The notes: generated from the letters alone by a model not told the origin. 21,352 nt of DNA from an uncultured Eubacteriales bacterium (GCA_900319835.1 ONPY01000045.1:1-21352), one strand, 5' to 3'; positions 8,104 through 16,472 are shown, numbered from the stretch's first letter. Numbers and translations: made by a program.

Positions 8104-8171
8104 AGCTCCCTCCGGAAACAGCTGGAAAAAGCCGAAAACGGCAGGAGTCACCTGCCATTTTTCCTGTTTTC

Positions 8172-8200
8172 AGTATACCCGTTCCGGCAGAGGCTGTCAA
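8172..8200 (-). promoter_or_regulatory. Promoter of the MBOAT-DHHW operon
   Basis: On the minus strand TTGACA (8200-8195) and TATACT (8177-8172) are separated by 17 bases, near the housekeeping-sigma consensus. The predicted start near 8165 leaves a leader of about 60 nt. That leader includes a GGCAGG/CCTGCC hairpin (8140-8156) before the MBOAT ribosome site. Confidence 0.8.
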
Positions 8201-8243
8201 CCGAAAAACGCTGCCGGGTTTTGGCGCGGGAACGGCCGCGCTC

Positions 8244-8272
8244 TTGTGTTCAGGCTTTTCATTTGCTATAAT
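8244..8272 (+). promoter_or_regulatory. Promoter of the zinc-ribbon operon (extended -10)
   Basis: TTGTGT (8244-8249) and TATAAT (8267-8272) have a 17-base spacer. A TG one base ahead of the -10 box makes an extended -10, which compensates for the weak -35. It diverges from the MBOAT promoter 44 bases away and lies about 35 bases before the first gene. Confidence 0.75.
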
Positions 8273-8306
8273 GGCAGTATTCCAAACAGATACACGAGGC
8301 GGCGCC

Positions 8307-9071
8307 ATGCAAGTCGAACAAGCTCACAATTCCATTGTCATATGCCGGAGCTGCGGAGCCGATTACTCCGCAGATCTGCCCAACTGTCCTTACTGCGGCA
8401 CGATGAATCTGCCGGCCGCGGAGTCGGCGTATATGGGTAAGCTCGAGCACATGCGCAGCAACCTGGAAAATCTGGGAACGCTGGCCGGCAGCAAGGCGAA
8501 AAAAGGCTTCCGGTCCCTGCGCAGGAAAAGTCTGCTGGCGGCTGTGTTTCTCCTCCTTGTTGTCGGGGTGATCTACGGCATCTCTCTCCACCGCGACCGC
8601 ATCGAAGCCCAAAGGGAAAAAGAAGAGGTCCTCTGGCAGCGGGGCGCGTTTGCCCGGATGGATGAATGCTACGCCGCCGGCGACTATGAATCCCTGCTGC
8701 TGCTCTACTTTGACGCGCAGGATGCGGGGCACCACGTATGGCAATACAAGCGCCGTGATTTTTGCGAGTTTCTGATGAATATTGAAACCGCGCGCTACGC
8801 TCTCGAGGAATACAACGCCGGCGCCGGCGAGTTGGACTGGCTCTTTTTCCATGAGATTCGTCTGTATCAGCTGGAGTACCTGCCCGCGCTCAGCGAGGAG
8901 GACCGGGCCACGCTGGATCGTCTGCGTGCTCCCCTGCTGGAGGATCTGGACGCGCGTTTCCACTTGACCCAGGAAGAGCTCGCCGGCTTCCGGAAAATCC
9001 TGGCGCGGGACGGCTTTGTTTCCTACACAGAGTGCAGCCAATTTCTCAAAGAGCGGGGGATGGAACAATGA
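8307..9071 (+). CDS. Zinc-ribbon single-pass membrane protein, unknown function (operon gene 1)
   Basis: The 254-residue product has an N-terminal zinc ribbon with CxxC pairs (C13/C16 and C27/C30), a basic stretch (about 63-74), one membrane helix (about 75-92) and a C-terminal domain of 160 residues that is probably extracytoplasmic. The domain contains YAAGDYESLLLLY (about 122-134) and ends with a conserved-looking LTQEELAGF segment. Matching segments occur in the next gene and partly in the third, so the set looks like duplicated paralogues. ATG 8307 is chosen because GAGGCGG lies eight bases ahead and the promoter at 8244-8272 rules out the earlier in-frame ATG at 8244. The last codons overlap the next start as ATGA. 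I do not recognise the C-terminal domain; zinc ribbons of this kind often just tag bacterial membrane proteins. Confidence 0.82.
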   Translation: MQVEQAHNSIVICRSCGADYSADLPNCPYCGTMNLPAAESAYMGKLEHMRSNLENLGTLAGSKAKKGFRSLRRKSLLAAVFLLLVVGVIYGISLHRDRIEAQREKEEVLWQRGAFARMDECYAAGDYESLLLLYFDAQDAGHHVWQYKRRDFCEFLMNIETARYALEEYNAGAGELDWLFFHEIRLYQLEYLPALSEEDRATLDRLRAPLLEDLDARFHLTQEELAGFRKILARDGFVSYTECSQFLKERGMEQ

Positions 9072-9826
9072 AGTGCAGGTATTGCGGGGCCGAAGTCGGG
9101 CTGGAGGAGAACTTCTGCAGCTATTGCGGGAAGCCCAACGACCAGGCGATCCGCCATTCGCGGGAGATGGCGAGCTTCCACCGGCGCTATGCCGCGACCG
9201 AGGCCGCCGTTGTCAGCAAGGCCAATCGGTACAGTCAGGTCATTTCGCGGGCTGTTTTGATCCTCGCGATGCTGATTGCCACGGTTGTGATGGCTGCCGT
9301 CACGGAGAACGCGTATTCTCTGCCGGAGGCGATGCGCAGTCGGGAGGCAGGAAAGCACCCGGAACAGACCTGCGCCGTGCTGGACGCCTATCTGGAAAGC
9401 GGAGATTACCGGGGCTTTTCCTCCTATATAAGTTACAACGGAATCCGTACATACGGGACGGTCTTTGAGAAATACACCAATGTATCCTGGTGCGCCGACG
9501 CCTATTCAAGCTTTGTCCTGCATCTGGAAAGTCTGTTTCTGCAAACAGACCGGGACAGATGGCTGCAATACAGCGCTTCCAGTGATATCCGATGGCTCTG
9601 CCAGTCTCTGGACGATTTCCTCGACGACTATGAAAGCGCGCAGCGAAACGAGGAATCGGAGCTCTATCTGGGCTACATCGAGGATATGCGGCAGACGATG
9701 GGTCAGATGCTGCATGTATATCTCGGGATCGACGAGCAGGAGCTGGCGGAATTTCTCACCCTTTCTGAAAACCGGAAAGCCGTATATGTGGAGGAGGTGC
9801 TTTTGAATGCGCAAAAAGCGGGCTGA
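9068..9826 (+). CDS. Zinc-ribbon single-pass membrane protein, unknown function (operon gene 2)
   Basis: The 252-residue protein begins directly with a ribbon (C3/C6 and C17/C20, MKCRYCGAEV then FCSYCGKP). It continues through a short cytoplasmic region, one membrane helix (about 58-78) and an external domain. YLESGDYRGFSSYI (about 108-121) and the C-terminal IDEQELAEF parallel YAAGDYESLLLLY and LTQEELAGF of the preceding protein, in the same order and at similar spacing. The start at 9068 overlaps the previous stop (ATGA), typical of translational coupling; an earlier in-frame ATG at 9032 would place a dozen unrelated residues before the ribbon. No enzyme motif is visible. A role in envelope homeostasis or sensing is possible but unsupported. 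Confidence 0.82.
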   Translation: MKCRYCGAEVGLEENFCSYCGKPNDQAIRHSREMASFHRRYAATEAAVVSKANRYSQVISRAVLILAMLIATVVMAAVTENAYSLPEAMRSREAGKHPEQTCAVLDAYLESGDYRGFSSYISYNGIRTYGTVFEKYTNVSWCADAYSSFVLHLESLFLQTDRDRWLQYSASSDIRWLCQSLDDFLDDYESAQRNEESELYLGYIEDMRQTMGQMLHVYLGIDEQELAEFLTLSENRKAVYVEEVLLNAQKAG

Positions 9827-10241
9827 CCAGACGCCGTCCAAAACCGCAAAGCTGCTGACCGTCCTGGCCGTTCTGATGGCGGTCATCATGCTGATCTTCC
9901 TGGGCCGGATGGTAAGCGAGCTTCACCGCGTTTTCGCGCGGGATCCGTATTCGATCATCGACTATGACCTGCAGCAGGGCGACTATGCCGGCATGGTCAC
10001 GGAATACTACCACCGCGGCTTTGACGTGGCCCCCTTTTCCGGCGTCCGTGAGGAGGAGTATTACATCGCGCAGTACGCGGACGCCGCGTTTCAGCATCAG
10101 TTCTGCCAGGCTGCGGGCAACACGGAGGCCGCCGGACACTTTGCGGAGATGATGGAATGCGCCCGTCAGGCCAGCGGCTCGCTGGCGGCCGTCACAGGTG
10201 ACATCGACCGCCTGCTGGAGAGCATCCCGCTCTATCCTTAA
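9807..10241 (+). CDS. Single-pass membrane protein without ribbon (operon gene 3)
   Basis: This 144-residue protein overlaps the previous gene by 20 bases in another frame and has GGAGG ahead of its ATG at 9807. A lysine/arginine-rich N-terminus is followed by one membrane helix (about 16-33) and an external domain of about 110 residues. The segment DYDLQQGDYAGMVTEYYHRGF (about 52-72) matches the GDY-containing segments of the two upstream proteins just after their membrane helix. The zinc ribbon and the C-terminal QEL segment are absent. It looks like a shortened paralogue and is followed directly by a terminator, closing the operon. Function unknown. Confidence 0.8.
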   Translation: MRKKRADQTPSKTAKLLTVLAVLMAVIMLIFLGRMVSELHRVFARDPYSIIDYDLQQGDYAGMVTEYYHRGFDVAPFSGVREEEYYIAQYADAAFQHQFCQAAGNTEAAGHFAEMMECARQASGSLAAVTGDIDRLLESIPLYP

Positions 10242-10276
10242 GGCAAGGCGTATTCGATCCGGACTCCATCCCCATG

Positions 10277-10308
10277 AAAAAGCCGAGGGCTTTCGTCCTC
10301 GGTTTTTT
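10277..10308 (+). terminator. Rho-independent terminator of the zinc-ribbon operon
   Basis: Stem ccgagg/cctcgg (10283-10288, 10297-10302) has an 8-base loop, an A-run before it and six Ts after it, 36 bases past the third gene. Confidence 0.9.
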
Positions 10309-10377
10309 CGTTAACGGAAAGCCGCGGGCATCGGGATACGGATTCCAAGTCCGGGCTTCCCGACCGCCGGATCCTTC

Positions 10378-10406
10378 TTGTAATCCGCCGGTAAATTCGC
10401 TATACT
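10378..10406 (+). promoter_or_regulatory. Promoter of the GAF-ABC operon
   Basis: TTGTAA (10378-10383) and TATACT (10401-10406) have a 17-base spacer. The predicted start near 10413 gives a leader of roughly 85 nt before the ATG at 10499. I see no recognised riboswitch in that leader. Confidence 0.7.
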
Positions 10407-10498
10407 GGAAGTGAACACCGTACCCTTTCACTCTTTGCAGGCCGGTCTCATGAGCCCGGGCTTCAAAGGATGATTTAGAAATATGAGGGAGATTCATC

Positions 10499-11719
10499 AT
10501 GAACAACAAACGCCGTTTCTCCCAGTTCCTTTTGCCGCTATATGAGGAGCTGCTGGAAGAAGAAAACCTGGAAACGGCTCTGGCCGGGAGCTTGGAAATG
10601 CTTGTCCATATGCTCAAGTGTGAGGCCGGGGTAATCTGGCTGCTGGACCGCAAGACCAGCAGGCTGGTCCCCATGTTTCATATCGGGCCGATGGACCTGT
10701 CCAATTTCAGCGTGGAGCTGGGCTCCACGGCGGAGAGTTTCGTTGTAACAACCGGTGAGTCCGTCTGTCTCTCGGAGCCCGCGGCGGACGCGCGGTTTCA
10801 GGGCACGCTTCTGGAGGAAAACGGTCTGCCGGTGCGCGGCATGGTCTGTGTGCCGCTGAACGACCTGACGCAGGTCGTCGGCTGTCTGCAGCTCGTCAAC
10901 AAGAAGGACGGCTCCGCCTTTGACGCCGATGAGCTCCATCTCTGCCAGCGGCTGGCGGCGCTGGCCGCCTTGACCATTAATGAAAAGGGTCTTGTTGTCA
11001 ACGCCGGGGAAAAGAAAGAGGTTCTGATCCGGATGCGCGGCATTGTCAAGGAGTTTCCAAGCGGAGAAAATGTCATCCGGGTGCTCAAGGGCATCGATCT
11101 GGACATCTATCGGGGGGAGTTTCTGGTCATCCTGGGTGAGTCCGGCTGCGGCAAAACGACCCTGGTCAACATCATCGGCGGCATGGATCAGCTCACCGAA
11201 GGGCAGATCGAGGTGGAGGGAAGGGATCTCTCCCACCCGACGGAAAAGGAGCTGACCGCCTATCGCCGGAATTATCTGGGCTTTGTCTTCCAGTCCTACA
11301 ACCTGATGCCCAACCTCACGGCGCTGGAAAACGTGCAGTTCATCGCGGACATCGCGCGCGATCCGATGGACGCGTCGGAGGCCCTCCAAAAGGTCGGCCT
11401 CACCGATCGCGCGGACCACTTCCCCGCCATGCTCTCCGGCGGGCAGCAGCAGCGTGTTTCGATCGCGAGAGCCTTTGTCAAGCAGCCGAAGATCATCTTT
11501 GCCGACGAGCCCACCGCCGCGCTGGACTACCAGACCAGCGTCGAGGTGCTGCGGGTTTTTGAGGAAATCGTGAAGGATCAGGGCACCTCCGTCGTCATGA
11601 TCACGCACAACCCGGAGATCGCCAAGATGGCAAACCGTGTCATCAAGCTCAAGGACGGCACGATTGCGGGCATCAAGGTCAACCTTCACCCCCTCCACGC
11701 GGAAGAGCTGGTGTGGTAA
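10499..11719 (+). CDS. GAF domain fused to LolD/MacB-type ABC ATPase
   Basis: The 406-residue protein powers the FtsX-type permease encoded immediately downstream. Residues about 20-165 form a GAF-like sensory domain, suggested by CEAGVIWLLDRKTSRL (41-56), VRGMVCVPL (112-120) and VVGCLQLVNKKDG (126-138). Residues about 175-395 are an ABC ATPase with Walker A GESGCGKT (213-220), Q-loop FQSYNL (264-269), signature LSGGQQQR (312-319), Walker B IIFADEP (332-338) and switch His 370. The ATPase belongs to the MacB/LolD/FtsE class by its LVNIIGGMD and NLMPNLTALENV segments; those proteins are usually about 230 residues with no sensory domain. The start follows GAGGGAG. The fusion suggests that an intracellular ligand or redox signal gates transport, which is inference. 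Confidence 0.92.
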   Translation: MNNKRRFSQFLLPLYEELLEEENLETALAGSLEMLVHMLKCEAGVIWLLDRKTSRLVPMFHIGPMDLSNFSVELGSTAESFVVTTGESVCLSEPAADARFQGTLLEENGLPVRGMVCVPLNDLTQVVGCLQLVNKKDGSAFDADELHLCQRLAALAALTINEKGLVVNAGEKKEVLIRMRGIVKEFPSGENVIRVLKGIDLDIYRGEFLVILGESGCGKTTLVNIIGGMDQLTEGQIEVEGRDLSHPTEKELTAYRRNYLGFVFQSYNLMPNLTALENVQFIADIARDPMDASEALQKVGLTDRADHFPAMLSGGQQQRVSIARAFVKQPKIIFADEPTAALDYQTSVEVLRVFEEIVKDQGTSVVMITHNPEIAKMANRVIKLKDGTIAGIKVNLHPLHAEELVW

Positions 11720-11724
11720 GGCCG

Positions 11725-14700
11725 ATGAAAAAGACACAGTTGACGGACGCCCTTCGCAATATCCGGGTGGAATTTGTCGCCTATATCTCCATTGTGGTGA
11801 TCGGGATGCTGGCCGCAATCGCTTATCTCAGCGTCGCCTATTCGGCCGCCACGCTCAAAAAGGACGCGCTGACCTTTTTCAACGACAACGACCTGTGGGA
11901 CTACGAGATCAGCTCCACGCTGCTGATGGGCGAGGAGGATCTCGCGGCGATCCGCGCGCTTGACGGCGTGAAGGAGGCCGAACGGATCTACCAGGTCAAC
12001 ACCGCGCTGCGCGTCGGCAGCGGCTCCGAGAAGGTCACGGTCATGGCTCTGCCGGAACGGATCTCACGGCCGGTGCTGCTGGACGGGCGCATGCCCGCGC
12101 GGGCGGGAGAATGCGCCGTGGAGAAAGAGCTGCTGAATAGATGCGCGCTCTCCCTCGGGCAGCAGATCCGCCTGGAGGACAAGCTGGTTGCAGGGATCGA
12201 CCCGCTCAAGGAAAAAGAGCTTGTCATCACCGGCGTTTTCCAGACGCCGGATCATATCACCTATATGATCCCGGTCACGCCTTACATCTTTGTGACGGAG
12301 GACGGCTTTGACCGCGAGGCGCTCAAGGGTGATTTTATGGGCGCGCGCATTCGGGTGGAAAACGCGCCCGCGGACCGCTACAGCGACGCCTATTGGCAAA
12401 CGCTCGAGCCGCTTGGCAAGGCACTGAGCGACCTGGGGGACGAGCGCGGCCTTCAGCGCCTGGAAGCACAGCGCGGAGAGTATGAGGCGCAGCTGCGCAA
12501 CAGCCAGACCAAGCTGGACGAGGCGGCTGAGAAGCTCCGCGAGGGGCGTGAAACGCTCGACGCAGGCTACCGGGATCTGGACGCCGCCGCGGATCAGCTG
12601 CATCTCAGCCGGGACCAGCTGGACAGCGGCGGGGCTGCGCTCAACCAGGCGCTGGAGCAGCTCAAGGACGGCGCCGCGCAGCTGGAAAGCGCCCGCAAAG
12701 GGCTGGAATCGCTGCGCCCCGCCATGGCGATGGGGCCGCAATGGATCCTGAGCGCAACGGCGCAGGGCGGCTGGCCGGCGGGCATCGGCGTGACGCGCGA
12801 GGAATTTGCGCGGGCCTATGCGGCCGGTGAGAGAATCGACATGGACTGGCTCTACGAGAAGAGCGGCTATAACGCCGGCGCGCGCGAACTCCGCGAGGCC
12901 ATGGCCGAATATGGCCGCAACCGGCTCGACTGGTATTATCTCGGCGAGGAGTATCTCGACGGCATGACCCGCCTGGAAAGCAGCCAAAAGCAGCTGGAAA
13001 AGGGCGAGCGGGAGCTGGCCGAGGGGCAGGCGGATTACGACGAGGCCGAGTGGGAACTGAAAGACGCGCGCGAGGCGCTGGATCAGCTCACCGAATGCCG
13101 CTGGGTCACGCTCTCTAACCGCGGCAACGCCGGGTATCTCTACGCCCAGGGGAACTTTGAAAAGCTCGCCTCGCTGAGCATGTCCTTTTCCACCTTTTTC
13201 CTGCTCGTCGGCGCGCTGGTCATCTACGCCACCATCGGCCGCATGGTCGAGCAGCACCGGAGACTGATCGGCGCGACCAAGGCCATGGGCCTGTATAACC
13301 GGGAGGTTTTCGCCAAGTACCTCTTCTTCGCGTGCAGCGCGATCCTGCTGGGCGTCGGACTCGGCATTCTGCTCTCCTGGCACCCGCTGCAGCGCACGGT
13401 GCTGGAGCCGTATGAGGAGCTCTTCACCTACGGCGCCGGCACGCGCAGCTTTCTGCCCCTGGACACCGGACTCGTCGCCGCCGGTGCGTTTACGATCTCC
13501 GCTGTGGCGGTATACCTCGGCTGCGGTCAACTGCTCCGCGCGCCCGCCGTGGAGCTGATGCAGGACTCCATTCCCGCCACCGGGCGAAAAAAGGCCCGCC
13601 GCTCTTCGGGAAAGAGCCTCTATTCCAGACTCATCTACCGCAACATGCGCACGGACTGGACCCGCGTTCTGGTCACGATTGCCAGCGTCGCCGGCGGCTG
13701 TATGCTGATGGTGATCGGCTTTACGCTGCGCTACGGTATCAGCGCCGTCACCGGGCGGCAGTTCGGCCAGATCATGACCTACGAGGCCGACGTGTTCTAC
13801 AATGCGGATGAGAACGCGGATGCCGCCGCCGAGATCGAGGCCATTCTGGATCACAGCGCGCTGCCCCATGCCCGCGTCAGGAAGGCGAACAGTCTCTACG
13901 ACGCGGACGGTTCGCTCTATTCGCTGACGCTGATCGTCGCGGACGAGGGCGAGCTGGACGGCTTCTACCATCTGGAGAGCGTCGCGGATGGCTCCGCAAT
14001 GCCGCTGCCGGAGAGCGGCGCGCTGGTCCCCCGGCGCTTCTGGGAAGCCTACGGCATCGGGGCCGGAGACACGGCGGCGGTCTACGACGACGATATGAAG
14101 CTCCGGGAGCTCAAGGTCGCCGGCGTGTTTGAAAACTATTTCGGCCAGCTCTTCTTCCTCACGCCGCAAGGCTTTGAGGAGGCCTTCGGTGCCGAGGCCG
14201 AGGAGAACTGCATCCTTGTCAGAACCGAAGGGCTGCCTCTTGGCAAGCTGCGGGAGATACTCGCGGGAGTCGAGGGCGTTGTGAACATCGAGGACGCGGC
14301 CGCAGAGCGCACCGTGGTCGAGCAGTTCTCCTCCACACTGAACTTTGTGGTCTGGTTCATGCTCTTCCTCGCGGCGCTGATGGCCTGCTTTATCGTGGCA
14401 AACTTCACCATGACCTATCTGCAGCGCAAGACGCGGGAACTGACCGTCATGCGCATCAACGGCTTCAGTGCCGAGGAGTGTGTGCGCTACGCGGCGGTGG
14501 ATCTCGTCGTCACGACCGTACTCGGCATCCTGCTGGGACTCGTGCTCGGCGGACTTGTGGGCTATCGGATTCTGCTGGTCACGGAGACGCCCTATCTGCA
14601 GATGGCACGGGAGCCGGTTTGGCAGACTTACGTCTTTTCCGCGCTGGTCACCTGCCTCTTCTCCACGCTTACCAACGGCCTTGCTCTGCGCCGTGTGAAG

Positions 14701-14727
14701 CGTCTCAAGCTCTCGGACATCTCCTAG
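11725..14727 (+). CDS. FtsX-type ABC transporter permease, 1000 residues
   Basis: This is the membrane partner of the GAF-ABC ATPase. The architecture is one N-terminal membrane helix (about 15-40), a long extracytoplasmic domain, three helices near 485-610, a second helix-plus-external-domain repeat starting near 640, and three C-terminal helices (about 870-985). That is the duplicated FtsX layout. The first external domain contains two strongly heptad-like stretches rich in Leu, Gln, Glu and Ala (about 245-332 and 415-455), predicting a coiled-coil hairpin as in some Firmicutes FtsX-type permeases. ATG 11725 (MKKTQLTDALRNI) matches the usual start of the family. An overlapping GTG at 11713 is possible. 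Such systems export or extract hydrophobic or peptide substrates, or transmit mechanical signals; the substrate is unknown here. Confidence 0.92.
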   Translation: MKKTQLTDALRNIRVEFVAYISIVVIGMLAAIAYLSVAYSAATLKKDALTFFNDNDLWDYEISSTLLMGEEDLAAIRALDGVKEAERIYQVNTALRVGSGSEKVTVMALPERISRPVLLDGRMPARAGECAVEKELLNRCALSLGQQIRLEDKLVAGIDPLKEKELVITGVFQTPDHITYMIPVTPYIFVTEDGFDREALKGDFMGARIRVENAPADRYSDAYWQTLEPLGKALSDLGDERGLQRLEAQRGEYEAQLRNSQTKLDEAAEKLREGRETLDAGYRDLDAAADQLHLSRDQLDSGGAALNQALEQLKDGAAQLESARKGLESLRPAMAMGPQWILSATAQGGWPAGIGVTREEFARAYAAGERIDMDWLYEKSGYNAGARELREAMAEYGRNRLDWYYLGEEYLDGMTRLESSQKQLEKGERELAEGQADYDEAEWELKDAREALDQLTECRWVTLSNRGNAGYLYAQGNFEKLASLSMSFSTFFLLVGALVIYATIGRMVEQHRRLIGATKAMGLYNREVFAKYLFFACSAILLGVGLGILLSWHPLQRTVLEPYEELFTYGAGTRSFLPLDTGLVAAGAFTISAVAVYLGCGQLLRAPAVELMQDSIPATGRKKARRSSGKSLYSRLIYRNMRTDWTRVLVTIASVAGGCMLMVIGFTLRYGISAVTGRQFGQIMTYEADVFYNADENADAAAEIEAILDHSALPHARVRKANSLYDADGSLYSLTLIVADEGELDGFYHLESVADGSAMPLPESGALVPRRFWEAYGIGAGDTAAVYDDDMKLRELKVAGVFENYFGQLFFLTPQGFEEAFGAEAEENCILVRTEGLPLGKLREILAGVEGVVNIEDAAAERTVVEQFSSTLNFVVWFMLFLAALMACFIVANFTMTYLQRKTRELTVMRINGFSAEECVRYAAVDLVVTTVLGILLGLVLGGLVGYRILLVTETPYLQMAREPVWQTYVFSALVTCLFSTLTNGLALRRVKRLKLSDIS

Positions 14728-14761
14728 GACAGGCGATCCCCGTTCCTGTTCCTGCATATTC

Positions 14762-14797
14762 ACGCAGCCCCGGCAACGTCTGTTGCCGGGGCTGCGT
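14762..14797 (+). terminator. Long GC-rich hairpin after the ABC operon
   Basis: A perfect 16-bp stem (14762-14777 and 14782-14797) closes on gtct, 35 bases after the permease stop. The T-run after it is poor, but the stem is very stable and the position fits. Confidence 0.75.
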
Positions 14798-14888
14798 CAG
14801 TTTGTCAAAAATAGTCCTTGGCGGGAAGCTTTGAACCAAGAGGTCAGCGGCCGCACCGGTCTCTCCACGCCAAAAGGCAGAAGCCTCA

Positions 14889-14910
14889 GGGCCCGGAGAA
14901 ATCCGGGCCC
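14889..14910 (-). terminator. Hairpin after the PP2C phosphatase gene (minus strand)
   Basis: Perfect 9-bp arms gggcccgga/tccgggccc around a 4-base loop lie five bases past the minus-strand stop codon. There is no strong T-run. It faces the + strand terminator at 14762-14797 across the convergent junction. Confidence 0.6.
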
Positions 14911-14915
14911 GATCT

Positions 14916-16472
14916 TTATGCCTTCTCTTCTTTCTCTTCTTTTTCTTCCGTTTCCTCTGTCTCCGGCGCGCCCTCTTCCCCGTAGAACTTCATCGCCAGC
15001 ATGGTGAAGTCGTCAAACTGCGGGGCGTCGCCCACAAAGTCGTTCATGGCGTTCTGGACCTGATCCACCATCTGCTTGACCTTGGCTTCCGGCTCCTGGT
15101 TCAGCGCGGCGACCATGCGCTCGACGCCGAAGAGCTCTTCCGCCCCGTTTGTCGCCTCGGTGACGCCGTCGGTGTAGACAAACAGGCTGTCCCCCGGCTC
15201 CAGCTGGAGCTCATAGCTGGTAAACTCGGTGTCCTCCATGGCGCCCAGTACAAGACTGTGCTTGTCCTTGAACAGCTCAAACGTGCCGCCCCGCTGCCGC
15301 AGACAGGGGTACTCATGGCCGGCGTTGGCCGCAGCCAATTTGCCGGTGGAGATCTCCAGGATCCCCATCCACAGCGTCACAAACATCTGGGAGGCGTTGT
15401 TGTCCATCATCTGTTTGTTGACCGCCTTGAGGATCTTTGCCGGGTCGTGGCTCCGGCTCTTGGCCCGGTTGTTGATCATGATCTTCGAGGCCATCATGAA
15501 CATGGCCGCGGGGATGCCCTTGCCGGACACGTCCGCGATGATGAGCGCCAGGTGATCCCGGTCGATCATATAGTAATCGTAGAAGTCGCCCCCCAGCTCC
15601 TTGGCCGGCTCCATCCGGGCGTAGACGTCAAATTCCTTTCTGTCCGGGAAGGCGGGATAGAGATTGGGGATCATGTTCTTCTGGATGCTCTTGGCCAGTT
15701 CCAGTTCCATGGAGATGCGCTCCGTCTTTTTGATCTCCTCGTGCTCCTCAAACAGCAGGACTCTGCCGCGCTTTGCGATCTCCGCGCAGATCAGGGTGAT
15801 CAGCACCAGCAGGATCAGCCGGGGCAAATAGCTCTGCACCAGGGTGCTGTGCCAGAGCTGGCGGGTGTCGATCTCCGCCTGGCTCATCACAGCGTGGTAG
15901 AGGGAATCCTTCTCCGCAAAGCGCAGCACGGTGCCGCCGGGCAGTTCCAGCAGGTTCAGATCCACGGTCCCCAGGTGGAAAATCACCGCGAGCCTGGAGG
16001 CGATCAGCAGAAACACCGCGGTCATCAGGCCGGTCAACTGCGTCATCGCCCGGGAGTAATAGCGGATGGAGAGGATAATGGGAAACAGCAGGCCGAGAAT
16101 CACGCCGCTTGTCAGAACCGATTCCACCTGCGCCAGGACGACGGCATAGACGGCCAGCAGCAACAGCTTCATCCATTTCTTTTCGCCCTTCTTCCAGTGG
16201 CAGACACCCGCCGGCGCGGCCACAAGGAGCGCCGCCAGAGCCAGAACGCCGCGGGTCTTCCCGCTCTCCCCGGGGAAGGGCTTGATCAGGGACAGCAGGA
16301 CCACCAGCATAATCAGGGCCGCAGTGCCCAGCATGATATTCGCCACAAAGAGATTGGCCTGCACCTCGTTGTTCCAGAGGACCTCGTTGGGCTGATAGAA
16401 GTTCTTTTGGATCCATGTGTTCACCCGGCTGCGGAAATCCTCCCGCAGTTTTTCAGGCGCAGCTTCCGCCAT
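14916..16472 (-). CDS. Membrane-anchored PP2C / SpoIIE-type serine phosphatase
   Basis: The 518-residue protein is an RsbU/SpoIIE-like phosphatase that probably dephosphorylates an anti-sigma antagonist or other phosphoprotein at the membrane. The N-terminal half has about six hydrophobic segments (near 39-64, 75-92, 101-116, 120-138, 147-166, 216-232). A helical linker (about 240-268) contains the typical ELELAKSIQKNMIP. The PP2C domain follows with metal-binding Asp in GGDFYD (D296), ADVSGKG (D314), TDGVTEA (D435) and QFDDFT (D487/D488). The tail (about 499-518) is a run of Glu and Lys. ATG 16472 is chosen because AAGGAG lies eight bases ahead; the frame is open further but lacks a site. 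No anti-sigma factor or antagonist gene is adjacent, so the target is unknown. Confidence 0.92.
   Translation of the reverse strand: MAEAAPEKLREDFRSRVNTWIQKNFYQPNEVLWNNEVQANLFVANIMLGTAALIMLVVLLSLIKPFPGESGKTRGVLALAALLVAAPAGVCHWKKGEKKWMKLLLLAVYAVVLAQVESVLTSGVILGLLFPIILSIRYYSRAMTQLTGLMTAVFLLIASRLAVIFHLGTVDLNLLELPGGTVLRFAEKDSLYHAVMSQAEIDTRQLWHSTLVQSYLPRLILLVLITLICAEIAKRGRVLLFEEHEEIKKTERISMELELAKSIQKNMIPNLYPAFPDRKEFDVYARMEPAKELGGDFYDYYMIDRDHLALIIADVSGKGIPAAMFMMASKIMINNRAKSRSHDPAKILKAVNKQMMDNNASQMFVTLWMGILEISTGKLAAANAGHEYPCLRQRGGTFELFKDKHSLVLGAMEDTEFTSYELQLEPGDSLFVYTDGVTEATNGAEELFGVERMVAALNQEPEAKVKQMVDQVQNAMNDFVGDAPQFDDFTMLAMKFYGEEGAPETEETEEKEEKEEKA

Noticed and set aside
6364..8271. 635-codon + strand frame opposite the MBOAT and DHHW genes
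   Set aside because: Runs through the promoter region, has low-complexity composition and no recognisable domain; the minus strand carries two confident genes.
12064..14763. 899-codon open frame on the minus strand opposite the ABC permease
   Set aside because: Shadow frame in GC-rich coding DNA: the product is rich in His, Arg, Gln and Gly with no family features, while the + strand encodes a clear FtsX permease.
14920..14985. Simple-sequence repeat (ttctcttctttctcttc...)
   Set aside because: It is the coding sequence of the Glu/Lys-rich tail of the PP2C protein and is irregular, so a contingency repeat is not supported.
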